Shown here: positions 15,220 to 17,935 of the stretch, in pieces
Numbering within the stretch: the first letter of the stretch is position 1
Layout: each line of letters starts with the position of its first letter
DNA from: Bacteroidota bacterium
GTDB taxonomy: Bacteria > Bacteroidota > Bacteroidia > Chitinophagales > Saprospiraceae
Length of the DNA stretch: 17,935 nt
Reading direction: 5' to 3'
Assembly (NCBI GenBank): GCA_024277695.1
Contig: JAJRUR010000114.1
Coordinates: 1-17,935, forward strand
Notes under the pieces: generated by a model
Seen by the model: only the letters and a program-made list of their open reading frames with translations
Databases searched by the model: none
What the model was told of the DNA's origin: nothing
Made by a program: the position numbers and the translations under genes

Positions 15220-16302
15220 ATGATCCATAGATTTTTTTACTACAGTTTTTTTCTCTTCATCTGCTCAGGAGTATCCATTTCGGCGCAGACATATTTCGAG
15301 ATAAATGACTTTGATGTCGATCGAGATAAACTGACCATCCTCGGTGATGTGATGATCAATCAAGACAAGCTCAGTATTACACCGGATATCCCCCAACAAA
15401 AAGGCGCATGCTGGTATGCCAAAGGCAAAATAGACCTCTCTATAGGATTTGATACAGAGTTTACTTTTTTGATCGAAAAAAATAGTGCCGGAAAGCATGG
15501 GGACGGTTTTGCTTTTGTAATCCAAAACAGCTCCCCGAATGCCATAGGACACTCCGGTGCAGGTCTCGGTTATGATGGTATCTCCAATGCGCTCGTGCTG
15601 GAGTTTGACACCTACGACAACCACGAAGGGAGTCGAAATCACGTCAATCTCTCTGTGTATTCCACTGCTAAGCAACGTTTTGTAAAAATAGCCACTGTAC
15701 ACGAAATACCCGAAATTACTGACGGGTCTGCACATTTTGCACGCGTCGAATACAAAAACGGCTTTTTGAGCTTTTTCCTCGATAGCTATCTTTTTCCGAT
15801 TTTGTCCACAAAAATCGATATTGCCGAGGCAATAGGATCCAATGACCATCTCGCTTGGATGGGATTTACTGCGGCTACTTCTCATCACAGTTCGGCGCAC
15901 AACCTGCTCAACTGGTCGATGAACGAAAAACTCAAACCACCACCGGATATCGCCGTCGAAAAAATAGAAGTTGTCAAGGCAAAAAAAGTAGAAGTCCACT
16001 CTAGAAAACTCCGTATTCGTGTCTGGGATGACCACCAGATAGATGGTGATATCATCTCTCTAAAGTACAATGATGACTGGATCGTCACCGAACTAAAACT
16101 CACTGCCGAGCCCAAAGAAATGACTCTAACCCTGACGGGATTTAAGGCATTTTTGACCCTCTATGCCAACAATCTGGGACTGATGCCACCCAATACAGCT
16201 GCCATCTCCATTTTTGACGGCAAGTCCACTCAAAAAATCGTTCTGAATGCCGACATGCGGACGAGTGAAGCACTCGAGCTGGTTTATGTAGGTGAAGAAT
16301 AA
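15220..16302 (+). CDS. Secreted L-type (legume-like) lectin-domain protein
   Basis: A 360-residue exported protein with a signal peptide (1-22, GVSISA before QTYFEI). Residues 23-235 form a legume-lectin-like jelly roll: HGDGFAFVIQNS with D95, AGLGYDGISNALVLEFDTYDN, NHVNLSV, and WMGFTAATSHHSSAHNLLNWS at the end. E128, D130, N134 and H141 match the metal-site pattern of plant L-type lectins, so Ca/Mn binding and carbohydrate recognition are plausible. Residues 255-356 are a second beta domain (KLRIRVWDDHQIDGDIISLKYND, LTLYANNLGLMPPNTAAISI), a module I have seen described only loosely in Bacteroidota surface proteins. There is no Por or gliding-type sorting tail. Glycan target unknown. It is flanked by a divergent mevalonate operon and a downstream palindrome. 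Confidence 0.82.
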   Translation: MIHRFFYYSFFLFICSGVSISAQTYFEINDFDVDRDKLTILGDVMINQDKLSITPDIPQQKGACWYAKGKIDLSIGFDTEFTFLIEKNSAGKHGDGFAFVIQNSSPNAIGHSGAGLGYDGISNALVLEFDTYDNHEGSRNHVNLSVYSTAKQRFVKIATVHEIPEITDGSAHFARVEYKNGFLSFFLDSYLFPILSTKIDIAEAIGSNDHLAWMGFTAATSHHSSAHNLLNWSMNEKLKPPPDIAVEKIEVVKAKKVEVHSRKLRIRVWDDHQIDGDIISLKYNDDWIVTELKLTAEPKEMTLTLTGFKAFLTLYANNLGLMPPNTAAISIFDGKSTQKIVLNADMRTSEALELVYVGEE

Positions 16303-16407
16303 GCAGGATACTCGTTTATGGGCTTACGGCTTTTGTCTCGTGAAGTTCGGTCTAGACATCTTGTTTGTCTTAGTTTGCCGGTCTCCAAACATGCATTAAT
16401 CTCCAAT

Positions 16408-16441
16408 ATATAGTAACAAAATCCAGTTTTTGTTACTATAT
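16408..16441. repeat. Perfect 14-bp inverted repeat with 6-base loop
   Basis: ATATAGTAACAAAA (16408-16421) pairs perfectly with TTTTGTTACTATAT (16428-16441) across TCCAGT. It lies 106 bases after the lectin gene and 74 bases before the microprotein gene. The right arm runs into a -7-like TATATTTG (16437-16444). It could be an operator, or the lectin terminator, but the U-run after the stem is weak. The role is unresolved. Confidence 0.85.
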
Positions 16442-16444
16442 TTG
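16437..16444 (+). promoter_or_regulatory. Possible -7 element before the microprotein-rluA pair
   Basis: TATATTTG is a perfect TAnnTTTG on the plus strand and overlaps the right arm of the palindrome. Transcription would begin near 16450, 65 bases before the microprotein ATG. A -33 TTG box is not apparent. Confidence 0.4.
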
Positions 16445-16514
16445 AACTATATAAATATTTATAATCCTTGGCAGCTTTGCTTCTTGCTTGATTGACCAAG
16501 AAAATGCATTGTAT

Positions 16515-16643
16515 ATGATCAAATATCTTCTCATAGCCGGAATAATCTATCTCATCTATAATTTCAGAAGTCCCAAGCGCATAAACCAAGTCCCGGATAA
16601 CTGGCAGGAAGAAGACGAAATTGCAGATTTTGAAGAGCTTTGA
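16515..16643 (+). CDS. 42-residue membrane microprotein
   Basis: A small frame starting at ATG 16515 and ending at TGA 16641-16643. Its product has a hydrophobic N-terminal segment (MIKYLLIAGIIYLIYNF), then basic residues (RSPKRINQ), then an acidic tail (QEEDEIADFEEL). This plan, one membrane helix followed by a short charged cytoplasmic tail ending in D-(F/Y)-EE, resembles DUF4834-type small proteins of Bacteroidota, but it is shorter than I would expect for those. It overlaps the start of the pseudouridine synthase by 23 bases in another frame, which suggests coupled translation. No function can be given. Confidence 0.6.
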   Translation: MIKYLLIAGIIYLIYNFRSPKRINQVPDNWQEEDEIADFEEL

Positions 16644-17295
16644 CGAGCAGCGAATCATCTACAAGGATGATGGTCTTGTAGCATACAACAAAATAGCCGG
16701 AATGCCGATGCTTCCGGACAAAAGCTCGGATCCATCCCTACTCGATCTGCTTCAAAACTATCTGGGACAGCAACTATTTGCGATACATAGAATCGACCGA
16801 CCGGCAAGTGGTGTAGCACTGTTTGCCAGATCCAAAGCGCATGCTGCCCACTACAGCTCATTATTTAGGAGCTCATCTTCGATCACCAAAGAATATCTCG
16901 CTGTCACCGAAAAAGGTCTGGAGACCGATGAAGGTCTATTGGAGGACAGTCTCATCCGCAATCCCAAACTCAACAAGTCGTTTGTGACTCAAAATATATC
17001 CAAAGGCAAACGCGCCCTTATGGCATATAGCTTTATAGTGGCTACAGACAGATATTGGGTATATCACATTCGTTTGTTGACCGGAAGGCATCACCAGATA
17101 AGAACCCAGCTCTCTGCGCGTGACTGTCCGATCAAAGGAGATGTCAAGTACGGAGCACGGAGAAAAAACAAAGACAGAAGCATACATCTGCATGCTTGGA
17201 AACTCCGATTGTCTAGACCGGATTATAGCGAACTCCTTGTAGAGGCTCCCATACCTCCAGGACCTATATGGGGGATGATAGACACCTTGGTATAG
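16621..17295 (+). CDS. RluA-family pseudouridine synthase
   Basis: A 224-residue RNA-modifying enzyme that converts uridine to pseudouridine in rRNA or tRNA. HRIDRPASG holds the catalytic aspartate D59. IIYKDDGLVAYNKIAGMPM (12-30) is the opening motif, LFARSKAHAAHYSSLFR and KEYLAV follow, and IRLLTGRHHQIRTQL is the late RluA motif. There is no S4 domain, and it is shorter than RluC/RluD. No ATG or GTG lies between the in-frame stop at 16582-16584 and the conserved region, so the start is TTG 16621 or TTG 16630, both inside the microprotein gene. The target uridine is unknown. Confidence 0.9.
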   Translation: MQILKSFDEQRIIYKDDGLVAYNKIAGMPMLPDKSSDPSLLDLLQNYLGQQLFAIHRIDRPASGVALFARSKAHAAHYSSLFRSSSSITKEYLAVTEKGLETDEGLLEDSLIRNPKLNKSFVTQNISKGKRALMAYSFIVATDRYWVYHIRLLTGRHHQIRTQLSARDCPIKGDVKYGARRKNKDRSIHLHAWKLRLSRPDYSELLVEAPIPPGPIWGMIDTLV

Positions 17296-17439
17296 CGAGT
17301 TTTTCTGAGCTCTAAACACTCAAAAATATGGTGATTTGCCGGAGAATACATATAAAATAAGAATATAACACTAATATCTATATATTTTTTACTATATTGT
17401 CCATCGTAAAACATTTTTCTTCACAAAACAAAACGAATT

Positions 17440-17727
17440 ATGGGAAGTCTATTACCTTTAATCATTCAGTTATTAAGTGGTGCTGTAGGTGGAAATGTCG
17501 CCGGCTCACTGATGAAAAAATCCTCACTTGGCACATTGGGAAATTCTATTGCAGGAATCCTAGGTGGTGGCTTAGGAGGTCAGATTTTGGGCATGCTGGG
17601 CATGGCTACGCAAAGCGGTAGTATGGACCTGGCAGGCATTTTGGGCAGTATTGCCAGCGGTGGTGTAGGTGGTGGTGTCGTCATGGCTATCATCGGAATA
17701 CTCAAAAAGATGATGAATAAGTCCTAG
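17440..17727 (+). CDS. Small glycine-zipper hydrophobic protein, function unknown
   Basis: A 95-residue protein rich in Gly, Leu, Ile and Ala. It has no cleavable signal peptide, and three hydrophobic stretches (about 4-24, 36-57, 64-88) are packed with GxxxG and GG pairs (SGAVGGNVAG, IAGILGGGLGGQILG, IASGGVGGGV). Its two ends resemble each other: a hydrophobic helix with SG-x-VGG-x-V, then KK. This suggests an internal duplication or hairpin. Similar small Gly-rich proteins of unknown function occur in several bacterial phyla. Membrane insertion or oligomerisation is plausible. A leaderless bacteriocin is a less likely alternative because no export or immunity gene adjoins. It stands alone between rluA and a strong terminator. 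Confidence 0.75.
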   Translation: MGSLLPLIIQLLSGAVGGNVAGSLMKKSSLGTLGNSIAGILGGGLGGQILGMLGMATQSGSMDLAGILGSIASGGVGGGVVMAIIGILKKMMNKS

Positions 17728-17763
17728 GCCTGTGCATTGACTTATTTTAATCCCATTCCTTAG

Positions 17764-17780
17764 GCCGAATACCATTCGGC
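17764..17780. repeat. Short perfect hairpin before the terminator
   Basis: GCCGAAT (17764-17770) and ATTCGGC (17774-17780) form a perfect 7-bp stem with a 3-base loop. It lies 36 bases after the small protein gene and 7 bases before the terminator stem. It may stabilise the mRNA end. No U-run follows, so it is not itself a terminator. Confidence 0.65.
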
Positions 17781-17787
17781 ATCCATG

Positions 17788-17818
17788 ACTGCTGAGTCTT
17801 GTGGCTCAGCAGTTTTTT
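17788..17818 (+). terminator. Rho-independent terminator of the small glycine-rich gene
   Basis: ACTGCTGAG (17788-17796) pairs perfectly with CTCAGCAGT (17805-17813) around an 8-base loop, followed directly by a T-run to 17818. This is a strong intrinsic terminator on the plus strand. The 117 bases after it show no supportable gene. Confidence 0.9.
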
Positions 17819-17935
17819 GTTATGTAGATACTGCAAAATTGATTACAATCCTACAGCAGAAAACCTATATCTTAGATAAAAAGTCTCAAATATCAAATAT
17901 TTTTTTTGACGAGCCAAGCACCTGCTTTATTACAT

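Noticed and set aside
15265..16035. A 256-codon minus-strand frame opposite the lectin gene
   Set aside because: It mirrors the coding frame of a protein with a signal peptide and clear lectin motifs, and its product has no recognisable order.
16284..16658. A 124-codon minus-strand frame covering the gap between the lectin and rluA genes
   Set aside because: It overlaps the lectin 3' end and the microprotein and rluA starts, has low-complexity unfamily-like content, and the plus strand explains the region better.
17893..17934. A 13-codon minus-strand frame open at the right edge, ending NKAGAWLVKKNI
   Set aside because: It may be the end of a gene outside the window, but an open frame of this length is expected by chance and no family can be recognised.

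Overview
The window looks like chromosomal DNA of a Bacteroidota bacterium, probably close to the Saprospiria, although the class is inference. Supporting signs are the many intergenic TAnnTTTG elements (the Bacteroidota -7 box), the absence of clear Shine-Dalgarno sequences, a DUF5777-type beta-barrel, tandem OmpH/Skp genes, a lectin-like secreted protein, and a mevalonate-pathway pair (class II HMG-CoA reductase plus type 2 IPP isomerase). Coding density is high and no stretch above 300 bases lacks a gene. I see no insertion sequence, CRISPR array, prophage or rRNA.

Layout. Positions 1-693 (+) hold the tail of a probable sensor kinase and a NarL/LuxR-type response regulator. A shared terminator separates them from a minus-strand pair (824-2598): an ArsR-family repressor and a CstB-like persulfide dioxygenase/rhodanese fusion. 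A perfect ArsR-type operator sits between the promoter boxes of that pair. Diverging from it on the plus strand (2819-5527) is a four-gene envelope cassette: di-haem-type lipoprotein, membrane-anchored OB-fold protein, YceI-family protein and DUF5777 beta-barrel. Next come a CtpA-like S41 protease (5636-7267), a CAU-anticodon tRNA (7372-7445) and NAD-dependent DNA ligase (7608-9728).

From 9785 a bidirectional terminator separates ligA from two minus-strand OmpH/Skp chaperone-like genes. Divergent from these is histidine ammonia-lyase (11177-12661), without other hut genes in view. It converges on a minus-strand mevalonate operon (12712-15070) in which the IPP isomerase and HMG-CoA reductase genes overlap by 8 bases. 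The last part (15220-17727, +) carries a secreted L-type-lectin protein, a 42-residue membrane microprotein overlapping a TTG-started RluA-type pseudouridine synthase, and a small glycine-zipper protein ending at a strong terminator.

How the genes fit together. The arsR/CstB pair is a self-contained sulfide/persulfide detoxification unit. The cytochrome/OB/YceI/DUF5777 cassette is the most plausible little-described system here: all four products carry an export or membrane signal, and the lipoprotein looks redox-active, but its function cannot be read from sequence. The remaining genes are mostly housekeeping. Promoter calls rest on a 6-base-specific motif expected to occur by chance several times in 18 kb, so only those with a matching -33 box or tight placement deserve weight.
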